From Fidelibacterota bacterium (GTDB lineage: Bacteria; Fidelibacterota; UBA8477; JABMPR01): a stretch of 64,000 nt of DNA. Below the pieces are notes generated by a model that ran no database searches, was not told the DNA's origin, and saw only the letters and a list, made by a program, of their open reading frames with translations. The stretch spans positions 1 through 64,000 of the forward strand of contig JAIPJF010000011.1 of NCBI GenBank assembly GCA_021734325.1. Direction: 5' to 3'. The number at the start of each line of letters is the position of its first letter. Position 1 is the stretch's first letter. Of the stretch, positions 37,642 through 47,048 are shown in pieces. A program made the translations under genes and the position numbers.

Positions 37642-39056
37642 TATAATCTGGGACCCATAAATGATGTTTTCACTGTCTCCACCAATCTGTCCCCACTATA
37701 AACTGCAATTTTAAGTTTTGTTTCTGTCCCTGTTAACTCATCACCAGACAGGTCAATAAAAAATGCCCCTTGTGCTTTTTCCTGACTGTCTACCTGAAGG
37801 TCATGACCAACCATGTTCAGTTTTCCCGCTGGCTCCAGAAGCTTAAACTGGATCGGGATCTTGTCAAAGGTCTTGTTCAAAACTTTAACAGTATATAGAT
37901 TTGTATAGTGATTATTATCCAGTTCTTGATATAAGGTTCCGTATGATCTTAAAACAGTCGTTTCAAGATCAGAGCGGGTGAACAGCAGACCAAAGAAGAA
38001 TACCACAAGTAAAACAAGGACTGCCGAATATCCGACATTTCTATATGTCAAGCTCCGTTTTTCACCCCGGCTGATCCCATTGAATGAATCATATCTGATC
38101 AAGCCTTTGGGCTTTTTCACTTTTTCCATGATCGTGTCGCAGGCGTCAATACAGGCCGTGCAATTCACACACTCCAGTTGCGTCCCGTTCCTGATATCAA
38201 TACCGGTGGGACAGACCTCCACACACTGATTGCAATCAATACAGTCTCCCAGTTCTTCTGCGCTTCGCTTCTTGGGATTTCCCCTTTTCTCGCCCCGGAC
38301 AAAATCATAGGCCACGACGATTGATTGATCATCGAGGAGGACCGACTGGAATCTACCATAGGGACATACCAGCGTACAGACCTGCTCACGAAAAGAGGCA
38401 TAAATAAAATAGAACACACTTGTAAAGACGACCATGATTCCAAACCCGGTTAAATGTTGAGATACCGGTTCTGTTATGATCTTTAATAGTTCATCCTTGC
38501 CAATGATGTACGCGAGGAAGGTGTTTGCGATAACAAATGATAATCCCCAGAATACACCATGTTTTACTATGCGTTTAATAATCTTTTCAGCGTTCCAGTC
38601 CTGGACTTTTAGTTTGCGCTGCTGGTTGGCATTTCCGTCTATCAAATATTCGATTTTACGAAAGACCATTTCCATAAAGACTGTTTGTGGGCAAACCCAG
38701 CCACAAAAGAGTCGCCCAAAGATCACTGTAAATAAGAGGATCCCGACAATAAAGGTCAGTGTTGCCAGCACAAAAATAAAACTGTCCTGGGGCCAAAAGG
38801 CCATTCCGAAGATGATAAATTTACGCTCAAGAATATTCAGCAACAGAAGAGGGCGACCATTAATGGTTAAAAACGGCCCGGCAAACATGATCGCCAGAAG
38901 GAGGTAGGAGAACCAGGTCCGTGCATTGTAAAATTTACCCTTTGGCTGGCGAGGATAGACCCAGTTTCGCTTCCCATCATCAGTGATCGATGAAATCCTG
39001 TCTCTGAATTCAGCGGGGTCATCGATATTTGTTAATTTCCGTGTCGGGTCACTCAT
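37641..39056 (-). CDS. ccoG: cbb3 oxidase accessory protein CcoG/FixG (RdxA)
   Basis: GRLFCGWVCPQTVFMEMVFRKIEYLIDGN; CIDCNQCVEVCPTGIDIRNGTQLECVNCTACIDACD (2x 4Fe-4S). Confidence 0.96.
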   Translation of the reverse strand: MSDPTRKLTNIDDPAEFRDRISSITDDGKRNWVYPRQPKGKFYNARTWFSYLLLAIMFAGPFLTINGRPLLLLNILERKFIIFGMAFWPQDSFIFVLATLTFIVGILLFTVIFGRLFCGWVCPQTVFMEMVFRKIEYLIDGNANQQRKLKVQDWNAEKIIKRIVKHGVFWGLSFVIANTFLAYIIGKDELLKIITEPVSQHLTGFGIMVVFTSVFYFIYASFREQVCTLVCPYGRFQSVLLDDQSIVVAYDFVRGEKRGNPKKRSAEELGDCIDCNQCVEVCPTGIDIRNGTQLECVNCTACIDACDTIMEKVKKPKGLIRYDSFNGISRGEKRSLTYRNVGYSAVLVLLVVFFFGLLFTRSDLETTVLRSYGTLYQELDNNHYTNLYTVKVLNKTFDKIPIQFKLLEPAGKLNMVGHDLQVDSQEKAQGAFFIDLSGDELTGTETKLKIAVYSGDRLVETVKTSFMGPRL

Positions 39057-39098
39057 GTACTTGCTTTCGTGTAACTGTTGTTTTTTATTAAATATACC

Positions 39099-39139
39099 CG
39101 TAAAAGAAACCCAAGTTTGTCACTTGAGTTTCTTTTACG
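39099..39139 (-). promoter_or_regulatory. Long intercistronic hairpin between ccoP and ccoG
   Basis: CGTAAAAGAAACCCAAGT-TTGTC-ACTTGAGTTTCTTTTACG, 18-bp stem with one mismatch. Confidence 0.8.
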
Positions 39140-39157
39140 AATATGGTTTAGCTTCGA

Positions 39158-39943
39158 CTAACCCTCATACAGCTCACCCTGCGGTGCTTTGGGAACTGCA
39201 GGTGTAGATCCAACGAGTTTTACCTTGATATAGCTGGCTACTTGTGTGACCTGGTCCGGAGTCAAGGTAGAAGCCCAGGGAATCATCCCTTTGGCAGGGA
39301 CGCCAACATTGATGATATGTACTATCGAGGCCATATCGCCCCCATGAATCCAGTAATTGTCAGTCATGTTTGGGCCAATACTCCCGCCACCATCATTGAG
39401 GTGACAGGCAAAACACTGTGTGTCCCAAACCTTTTTACCGGCAGCCAGGCTCGCTTCGTCAGTAAGTACGGCCATTTCTTTTGCTGTTTTGGGTTTCTCA
39501 TCAGACGTGGCAGGGGCTTCAGGTGCCGGTTGAACGCCACCGCTTACATAGCTGGCATATACATCTGGAAAGGCCGTTTCAAGCTGTGCCAGCTGGTCCG
39601 CATTTGCCTTGGCCATGGCCCGCATAAGCTGGTCCTCAAACCCCACATCCAGAATCGTTTTGATCTGCTCTCGCAGGGCTGGTGTCATTTCGCCTTCTCC
39701 TGCATAGGGTGAAGCGTATGCTTCAAGAGCCCCGCGGCCGCTGCTTTCACTGACCTGCATTCCCATCTCCTTCTGGTACTCGGCCTCCTGCAGGTTTCCT
39801 GAGAGGTGATAATAAGGAACATAGATTATTGCAAAGATGATGGTAATCAGAAAAAGAGCCTTCCACCAACCGGGAAGATCGTTGTCGTATTCCTGAATCC
39901 CATCATAATCATGATCGATTAGTTCATTCGTGATTTTACCCAT
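39158..39943 (-). CDS. ccoP: cbb3-type cytochrome oxidase subunit III, mono-heme
   Basis: N-terminal TM, single CFACH heme motif, IGPNMTDNYWIHGG, GMIPWASTLTPDQVTQVASYI. Confidence 0.93.
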   Translation of the reverse strand: MGKITNELIDHDYDGIQEYDNDLPGWWKALFLITIIFAIIYVPYYHLSGNLQEAEYQKEMGMQVSESSGRGALEAYASPYAGEGEMTPALREQIKTILDVGFEDQLMRAMAKANADQLAQLETAFPDVYASYVSGGVQPAPEAPATSDEKPKTAKEMAVLTDEASLAAGKKVWDTQCFACHLNDGGGSIGPNMTDNYWIHGGDMASIVHIINVGVPAKGMIPWASTLTPDQVTQVASYIKVKLVGSTPAVPKAPQGELYEG

Positions 39944-39945
39944 TA

Positions 39946-40137
39946 TTAATGGCCTCCATAATTAGTACTGTGGTCATCCTCGATCTCAAGAGGCATGTTG
40001 CTCATTTTGTCAATATAATCCTTTTTCATCGTGATGATTAAAACGATCACGCCGATAAAAACAAGAAAAAAGAGAACCAGAGAGAGTCCCTGAAAAAAGG
40101 CATAACCCTCTGCACCTGGATAGATTCGACTTAACAT
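39946..40137 (-). CDS. ccoQ: CcoQ-like small subunit
   Basis: MLSRIYPGAEGYAFFQGLSLVLFFLVFIGVIVLIITMKKDYIDKMSNMPLE; the track's longer start is spurious. Confidence 0.75.
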   Translation of the reverse strand: MLSRIYPGAEGYAFFQGLSLVLFFLVFIGVIVLIITMKKDYIDKMSNMPLEIEDDHSTNYGGH

Positions 40138-40154
40138 ATTAATCTGGCCCTCCC

Positions 40155-42272
40155 TTACCTGGGAAGGATCCCCGTCCCCAGTTTTTGCAGATACGCGATC
40201 AGGGCAATGATCTCCTTGTCCCAACTTGTTTCAATTCCTGAATCCTTCAAATTGCCAACAATACCCTCTGCCTGTTTTTTTAGATCACCAAGGGCCTGGT
40301 CCTCATACCCATCTGGATAGGGAACACCGAGGGTCCTCATGGCGCTGATTTTCTTGGGTAGCTTTGCGTAGTCATTGCTTCTCGTTAAGAGCCAGGGATA
40401 AACGGGCATGATCGAACCGGGACTCATTGATCGAGGATTATCCATATGATTATAGTGCCATGCATCTGGTTTTTTGAGCTTGCCCACACCTTCACGATGC
40501 AGATCGGGACCTGTTCGTTTTGATCCCCAAAGGAATGGATGATCATAAACATATTCTCCCGCCTTGGAATATTCACCATAGCGTTCCGTCTCGCTCCTGA
40601 ATGGACGGATCATCTGGGAGTGACAATTAAAGCAGCCTTCCCTGATATAGAGATCCCTGCCTTCCAATTCGAGTGGTGTATAAGGCGTCACTGTGGAAAT
40701 TGTGGCAATATTGGATTTTACAACAAACATGGGTACAAACTCCACCAGACCACCGATAGCAACAGCAATAAAGGACAGCAGGATAAAAGGTACCGGCCTG
40801 GCTTCCAGCCAGCGATGTTTGTAGTCAGTCTTTTCGTTCTCAATCGGTTTAAGAGGTGCGGCTTCCATTTCTTCATCTTCTACAGGCGATCCTGACTTGA
40901 CCGTCTTAACGAGATTGTAGACCATAACCAGACTACCGGTTAGATAGAGTGTGCCTCCAAAAGCTCTCGTCCAGTACATGGGAATGAGCTGTAACACTGT
41001 CTCCAAAAAGTTTGGATAGACCAGCAAACCTTCGGGGGTAAACTGTTTCCAGAGCAAGGCCTGAGTGATCCCGGTCCAATACATGGGGATGACATAAAAG
41101 ATGATACCCAGGGTGGCTAACCAGAAATGAACATTGGCTAGTTTGACAGAATAGAGTTTTGTATTCCAAAGGCGGGGAGCCAGCCAGTAAAGAAGCCCAA
41201 AGGTCAGGAGACCGTTCCAGCCAAGGGCTCCGATATGAACGTGGGCGATGGTATAGTCCGTGAAGTGGGAGATGGCATTATAGTTCTTCAGGGACATCAT
41301 GGGACCTTCAAACGTGGACATTCCATACGCTGAAACAGCGACAACCATGAACTTGAGAATTGGATCCTGTCGGACTCGATCCCAGGCTCCTCGTAAGGTT
41401 AGCAGACCATTCAACATACCTCCCCAGGAGGGTGCAATTAGCATGATTGAGAATACGGTTCCCAGGGTTTGTGCCCAGTCTGGTGTTGAGGAATAAAGTA
41501 AATGGTGTGGACCGGCCCAAATATACAGAAAGATCAGCGCCCAGAAATGGATCACGGATAAGCGGTATGAATACACCGGCCGTTGGGCCGCTTTGGGCAT
41601 GTAGTAATACATAAGACCGAGATAGGGTGTTGTCAGGAAGAAGGCCACGGCATTATGGCCATACCACCACTGCACCAGGGCATCCTGGACACCAGCATAA
41701 AGCGAATAGCTCTTCCAGAAGCTTACCGGCACCTCAAGGGAATTCACGATATGCAACATGGCAATCGTTACAAAAGTGGCTATGAAGAACCACATGGCGA
41801 CATACATGTGCTTTTCGCGGCGCTTGATGATCGTACCGATCATGTTGACACCCCAGGCGACCCAAATCAGGGCAATGGCAATATCAATAGGCCATTCCAG
41901 CTCAGCATATTCTTTTGCAGTCGTAAGACCTGCCGGTAGGGTAATTGCAGCTGCAACAATAATGGCATTCCAGCCCCAAAAATGTATTCTGCTCAGGGTA
42001 TCTGAAAAGTTACGGGCTTTGAGCAGGCGTTGGGCTGCATAGTAGTAACCCATAAAAATGCCATTACCGACAAAGGCAAAAATAGCCGCATTCGTATGCA
42101 ATGGACGAAGTCGCCCAAAGGTAAGCCAAGATGTTCCAAAATTAAAAACTGGTGCAGGCAACTGCAGGGCAATTGTGAGACCGACTAAAAATGCCGTCAC
42201 ACCCCACACAACTGTAGCCCAGAAAAACATGCGAACGATTTGATTATCGTAGCGAAATTTTTCCATCTCCAT
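40155..42272 (-). CDS. ccoNO: cbb3-type cytochrome oxidase fused subunits I and II (CcoNO)
   Basis: Subunit I with HTNAAIFAFVGNGIFMGYYY, WWYGHNAVAFFLTTPYLGLMYY; C-terminal subunit II with GCFNCHSQMIRPFRSE. Confidence 0.97.
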   Translation of the reverse strand: MEMEKFRYDNQIVRMFFWATVVWGVTAFLVGLTIALQLPAPVFNFGTSWLTFGRLRPLHTNAAIFAFVGNGIFMGYYYAAQRLLKARNFSDTLSRIHFWGWNAIIVAAAITLPAGLTTAKEYAELEWPIDIAIALIWVAWGVNMIGTIIKRREKHMYVAMWFFIATFVTIAMLHIVNSLEVPVSFWKSYSLYAGVQDALVQWWYGHNAVAFFLTTPYLGLMYYYMPKAAQRPVYSYRLSVIHFWALIFLYIWAGPHHLLYSSTPDWAQTLGTVFSIMLIAPSWGGMLNGLLTLRGAWDRVRQDPILKFMVVAVSAYGMSTFEGPMMSLKNYNAISHFTDYTIAHVHIGALGWNGLLTFGLLYWLAPRLWNTKLYSVKLANVHFWLATLGIIFYVIPMYWTGITQALLWKQFTPEGLLVYPNFLETVLQLIPMYWTRAFGGTLYLTGSLVMVYNLVKTVKSGSPVEDEEMEAAPLKPIENEKTDYKHRWLEARPVPFILLSFIAVAIGGLVEFVPMFVVKSNIATISTVTPYTPLELEGRDLYIREGCFNCHSQMIRPFRSETERYGEYSKAGEYVYDHPFLWGSKRTGPDLHREGVGKLKKPDAWHYNHMDNPRSMSPGSIMPVYPWLLTRSNDYAKLPKKISAMRTLGVPYPDGYEDQALGDLKKQAEGIVGNLKDSGIETSWDKEIIALIAYLQKLGTGILPR

Positions 42273-42472
42273 TATTTCTTCTCCTCCTCATTTATCCCCG
42301 AATCATTTTCGGTGTCCGATTTTTTTGATTTTTTTTTATCGTCAAATAATATTCTTACAGAAGGGGTGTACTTGTCATCGAATTGTCCTGAACGGACAGA
42401 CCAGATATAGGCGCCTAAAAAGATTAACGAGGCCATCAGACTGGCCCCCATCAACAAAAACATCACATACAT
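42272..42472 (-). CDS. ccoS: cbb3 oxidase maturation protein CcoS
   Basis: MYVMFLLMGASLMASLIFLGAYIWSVRSGQFDDKYTPSVRILFDD. Confidence 0.93.
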   Translation of the reverse strand: MYVMFLLMGASLMASLIFLGAYIWSVRSGQFDDKYTPSVRILFDDKKKSKKSDTENDSGINEEEKK

Positions 42473-42491
42473 GTATTTACTCCGTAATTCA

Positions 42492-44939
42492 TCAACTTAA
42501 TCCCATCATACGGGCACGCATGCTTGTAGAAAAAGTTGTAAATGCGACAACGGAAATAGAGCTCGCCGGCATCAAAATGGCCGACACAAGGGGTGATAAC
42601 ATACCGCTTACAGCAAATCCAATTCCCACGACATTGTAGAGAATTGAAATTATAAAGCTAGCAGAAATTACAGACATCGTGGCCTTGGACATTTTTATGA
42701 ACGTTGGGAGGAGGTGTAAATTCTCACCCCTTAGAATAGCATCGCTTGCCGGCGAAAAGGCAGACACATCATCTGTGACTGCGATGCCCACCTCACTGGC
42801 CCGAAGCGCACCGGCATCATTGAGACCATCACCAACCATGAGCACATGGGTATCACCCTTTTGTGTGCTGATCACAAAATTCAATTTGTCTTCCGGTGTT
42901 TGCCGAAAATGGAGATCTTCTTCCTGACCAAAGAGATTGACCAGGGTCGCCTTCTCCCGCTCAGTGTCTCCAGATAACAGGATCAGCCTGAATTGTTTGA
43001 AAAGTTTTGCCAACATGGGACGCAAGCCTTCGCGATATATACTGGCAATGAGAAAAGACCCCTTTATTTGACCATTAATATGTAGATATACCCTGGTCTT
43101 CATATCTTCAATATCAATTTCTTCGACAGGCATTCCCAACCATGAGCCAGAACCGATTTTTATTTTGTCACCCCCGATGATTCCTTGAACTCCCTTTCCT
43201 GAAAGTTCTTCAAAATCCGTAACGGGTAGTGTCGCTGTGGTATCCAGTGCCTGGAATATTTTCCGGCTCAGGGGATGGGTGGAATGTTTCACCAGTGATT
43301 TTATTTTCTGCTGTTCTTCCCGGCTTAGTCTGGCGCCGGAGAATTCGATTGTCTCCTGTTGGGATTTTGTCAACGTTCCCGTTTTATCCATAATGATGGT
43401 GTTCACTTTTGATAAGGCTTCCACAGCCTCAGTATTTTTTACGTAAAATCCTTTTCTCCCAAAAATACGCAGAGCCGTTCCCAGGGCGAATGGAGACGAA
43501 AGGGCCAGGGCACAGGGACAGGCGACAATTAACACGGCTGTAAACACCCTGATCGCCATGCGAGTATCAAATTGGAGCCAATACAGCGAAGCTGCCAGTG
43601 CGATGCCAACCACGGCCAGGGTGAAATAGTGACTGACCTGATTTACTGTTTTGTTTAAGCGTGAGAAGCGGGGTTTGTTGAAGACATCATTATTCCACAA
43701 TTTGGTCAAATAGCTCTGGGAGGGCTCTTTGATCACCTCAAGTTCAATGGTCGGACCGACCTGTCGTCCACCGGCATAAATGAAGTCGCCGGCGTCCTTG
43801 CTTACTGGCTCAGATTCACCACTGACAAAACTATAATCGATCATGGTCCCCGTTTTCAGCAAAACGGAATCTGCTGGAATCAATTCCTGATTCCGCACCA
43901 CAATTCGATCGCCGGGGAGCAACTTTGAAACTGGAACAATGGCTTCAACATTGTTGATCTTCCTCGTGACCGACAGCGGGAAAAATGACTTATAATCCCT
44001 TTCGAAAGACAGAACATCATAGGTCTTTTGTTGAAAGATTCTTCCGATCAAAAGGAAGAACACCAGACCGGTGAAGGAGTCCAGGTAGCCAGCACCAGTT
44101 TGGGAAAGGATTTCCCACGCGCTCCTTAAAAAGAGCATACCAATACCCAGCGTTATGGGGACATCTATATTCACTGTCCTTGATTTTATCCCTGCCCAGG
44201 CTGAGCTATAGTAATCCCTGGATGAGAACAGCAGAACCGGAAGTGACAGGACCAGACTCAAATAGCCAAAGACCATTTTGAATACAGGATCAACATCCCC
44301 GACCCGGGAAAGATATTCTGGAAAACTGAGTATCATCACATTGCCAAACGCAAAGCCTGCCAATCCAATCTTGAGGTACAGTTTTTTCTCTGCTGATGAT
44401 TGTTCACGCTTCCCAACGGTATCAAGATTTATCAGGGGTTCATATCCCAGAGATGAAATCAAAGCTGCTGCCCCACTAAGCTTCATCTCATTTATTGCAT
44501 AGCTTATGGAGACTTCTTTGCGGGGAAAATTGACAGTGGAGCTAAGGATCCTCCTGTCCATGTCGTGCAACTTTTCAAGCAACCAGATACAGGAGGCACA
44601 ATGCATGGCTGGTGTGTGAAATGTAACTTTGTTGACATTAGTACCGGAAAATTCTAGCACCTGCTCCTGAATGAGCTCATCATCCAGGTAGGCGAAACGT
44701 TCGCTTACCAGATCTTTTTTGGGGGATACACCCGGTGTATTTTCAATATCATAGTATTCACACAGTTCGTTTGAATTCAAAATTTCGTAGACCGTTTTGC
44801 AGCCATGACAGCAAAAGATTTTATCCCCGACGGCTATCGATTTATCTGGGCAGGGATCACCACAGTGAAAGCAATTCAGAGACTCGCTTTTCTCAATATC
44901 CGAATGACCGGTTTTGTATTGATCAAACTTGATTGCCAC
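42492..44939 (-). CDS. ccoI: Copper-type P-type ATPase for cbb3 oxidase assembly (CcoI/FixI)
   Basis: N-terminal CFHCGDPCPD and MHCASCIWLLEKL, ACPCALALSSPFAL, MDKTGTLTKS, MVGDGLNDAGAL. Confidence 0.96.
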   Translation of the reverse strand: MAIKFDQYKTGHSDIEKSESLNCFHCGDPCPDKSIAVGDKIFCCHGCKTVYEILNSNELCEYYDIENTPGVSPKKDLVSERFAYLDDELIQEQVLEFSGTNVNKVTFHTPAMHCASCIWLLEKLHDMDRRILSSTVNFPRKEVSISYAINEMKLSGAAALISSLGYEPLINLDTVGKREQSSAEKKLYLKIGLAGFAFGNVMILSFPEYLSRVGDVDPVFKMVFGYLSLVLSLPVLLFSSRDYYSSAWAGIKSRTVNIDVPITLGIGMLFLRSAWEILSQTGAGYLDSFTGLVFFLLIGRIFQQKTYDVLSFERDYKSFFPLSVTRKINNVEAIVPVSKLLPGDRIVVRNQELIPADSVLLKTGTMIDYSFVSGESEPVSKDAGDFIYAGGRQVGPTIELEVIKEPSQSYLTKLWNNDVFNKPRFSRLNKTVNQVSHYFTLAVVGIALAASLYWLQFDTRMAIRVFTAVLIVACPCALALSSPFALGTALRIFGRKGFYVKNTEAVEALSKVNTIIMDKTGTLTKSQQETIEFSGARLSREEQQKIKSLVKHSTHPLSRKIFQALDTTATLPVTDFEELSGKGVQGIIGGDKIKIGSGSWLGMPVEEIDIEDMKTRVYLHINGQIKGSFLIASIYREGLRPMLAKLFKQFRLILLSGDTEREKATLVNLFGQEEDLHFRQTPEDKLNFVISTQKGDTHVLMVGDGLNDAGALRASEVGIAVTDDVSAFSPASDAILRGENLHLLPTFIKMSKATMSVISASFIISILYNVVGIGFAVSGMLSPLVSAILMPASSISVVAFTTFSTSMRARMMGLS

Positions 44940-44949
44940 GCTACACCTC

Positions 44950-45432
44950 TTAGCCTGGATCCGTTATGGGAACGCCGCACATCTGTTCCGTACCCGCAAA
45001 ACCGGAGCTGCTTGCGTGGAGGAGGTTGGTGTTCGACAGCTCCAGAATGGTCTTCCCTCCCAGGATTTTTTGAACCGCATCCTGAGCTTCCCGCCAGACA
45101 AGATGAACGGCACACTGACTGGAGAACTGACAGACATCCAGACCCTGCATGCATACATTTAAGTAGATTTGACCTTCAACTGCCTCAATCACCTCCAGAA
45201 GGGTTTTATATTCTGCCCCTTCTGCGAGTCTGACCCCGCCTTTATTCCCCTGAACAGCAGTTACAAATCCCTGTTTGGCGAATTGAGATACAATAGAGCG
45301 CAGGAAACGCTGTGGAATATTCTGGTTTTTTGCGATCTCACGGGCAGAGACCAACTCGCCGCGATTCTGGCCGGCCAGATAGACCATCAGGCGAACGGCA
45401 TATTCGCCCTCATTTGTTAATCGAAACGGCAA
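44950..45432 (-). CDS. Rrf2-family transcriptional regulator
   Basis: MPFRLTNEGEYAVRLMVYLAGQNRGELVSAREIAKNQNIPQRFLRSIVSQFAKQGFVTAVQGNKGGVRLA; C-terminal Cys residues. Confidence 0.94.
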   Translation of the reverse strand: MPFRLTNEGEYAVRLMVYLAGQNRGELVSAREIAKNQNIPQRFLRSIVSQFAKQGFVTAVQGNKGGVRLAEGAEYKTLLEVIEAVEGQIYLNVCMQGLDVCQFSSQCAVHLVWREAQDAVQKILGGKTILELSNTNLLHASSSGFAGTEQMCGVPITDPG

Positions 45433-45643
45433 GAACAGGCTCCCAATAATTAGGTGATCTGATCAATTTATCTCCATTTGAACTCGATTGATCTGCAGAA
45501 ATTAATTGCTAACAACTCAAATGCCATGCAATTAGTGTCATTACTAAATATTTTTATTCATGAATATGCATGTTTTGTGCACAGGGTCTGGATCTACACC
45601 TTAATTCAGTCTTAACGATTGGGGCAGGTAAAGCCTCGTTTGT

Positions 45644-46546
45644 TTATTGAATCAGAGCGACTTCCAAATATTTCACTTCGTAGGCATTGAGCTGATCAAG
45701 ATCATAGGCAAATTGCCGGGTTCCATCCGGGTTGTCTAATGTCCTGTCAGGTGGCTGAACAAATTGGACGCTTTGGTCCCCATAAATGATCACAAGGCTC
45801 CAATCCGGTATGGCATGGTTCAAACTGAATTTGTAAGAAAATTTATTCTTATCCACACTGCCTAAAGGTTGATAATTAAATCCAAGATTTAGATCCGTGG
45901 TGTCAGTCTGGAAAACGAGCCATTCGCCATTCTCGTCCTTTACGGTAAGGGGTTGAGTCGTCTTATCACCTGATTTGAGCCAGACCTTTTCAACATTATA
46001 GGGAAGTAAGAGCTCAAACCGCATTGGTAAAACAGCATTTGGTTTCAAACGTCCATGCATTTCAACTTTAAAACCCTGAAAGGATGAATTGGGTTTTACA
46101 ATCATTTTAAAAGTTTCAAAAGGGGTTTTACCCTGATCCTGGTCCTTCAGGGTAAATTGTATGGGAATGGCAATCCACACATCCACCGGCTTGCCATCTC
46201 TCAAGGCGGGATTAAACAGGGTTCTTTGCACTGCGTTGGCAGCGATTCTGTCAAGCTTCGGTTCCAGCGTCTGTGTTATCCGGGTCTCGGTAACCAGTCC
46301 CTCGCTCGAAACACTGGCATTCACCAACACCGTTCCTTCAATTCCCTTATCGCGAAGTTCCTTTGGATAATAGATATTGGTGCCCAGTTCATCGTAGCCG
46401 TTCACCGGTGTCGGTTTGACAAGGTTAGGTTCAGCAGGCTCACTTTTAAACCATGCGCATTGATTGACAAGACCGATTGCAACAATCAACAATAGTCCCG
46501 GAATTATGCTGTTTTTATTACGAAAATAATTCATTCGATTCACCAT
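45644..46546 (-). CDS. TonB C-terminal domain (energy transducer-like) lipoprotein
   Basis: YPKELRDKGIEGTVLVNASVSSEGLVTETRITQTLEPKLDRIAANAVQRTLFNPALRDGKPVDVWIAIPIQF. Confidence 0.85.
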   Translation of the reverse strand: MVNRMNYFRNKNSIIPGLLLIVAIGLVNQCAWFKSEPAEPNLVKPTPVNGYDELGTNIYYPKELRDKGIEGTVLVNASVSSEGLVTETRITQTLEPKLDRIAANAVQRTLFNPALRDGKPVDVWIAIPIQFTLKDQDQGKTPFETFKMIVKPNSSFQGFKVEMHGRLKPNAVLPMRFELLLPYNVEKVWLKSGDKTTQPLTVKDENGEWLVFQTDTTDLNLGFNYQPLGSVDKNKFSYKFSLNHAIPDWSLVIIYGDQSVQFVQPPDRTLDNPDGTRQFAYDLDQLNAYEVKYLEVALIQ

Positions 46547-46845
46547 CCTTCCTCAATTCTGGAATATAGGGTGTTGTCCAAAAATATCAAGACTTTAGAG
46601 CAATTTGTTTTCTCAGAAACTGAGCCACATTTACTGCTGCGTAGAAATACTGATCTCTTTTCATTCTACTCCTGACAGCATTAGCCTGACATGAAGTTCG
46701 AAATCCTTCCAAGCCCTTAAATGGGAATCAAAACCAGCGCTATTTCTGAGCCTTGGGGCTCGATGGACTGTCAATTAAGTTTGAACGCTAATATTAAAAA
46801 TATAAAGCAACCCGGTTTCACTTTGGTGTCGAATGGAGCAATCGT

Positions 46846-47040
46846 TCATTTGTGAATCAAAGGGTTTGATCGCATCCAGGCTGCCGTCAGCTCAGCCGCG
46901 TTAACAACGGTTACCTCTATATTGCTATACGTTTGATTATGTACAGACTGAATGGCTTCCGAAATATCTCTGACACAATCATAACACGAAATGATTATAC
47001 TGACGAGTGGGGCTGCAGGGTCAACACCTGCCGGCGACAT
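46846..47040 (-). pseudogene. N-terminal fragment of a GT2-family glycosyltransferase
   Basis: PLVSIIISCYDCVRDISEAIQSVHNQTYSNIEVTVVN is the GT2 N terminus; sequence then diverges and stops at 64 aa. Confidence 0.75.
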
Positions 47041-47048
47041 ATATTTTT

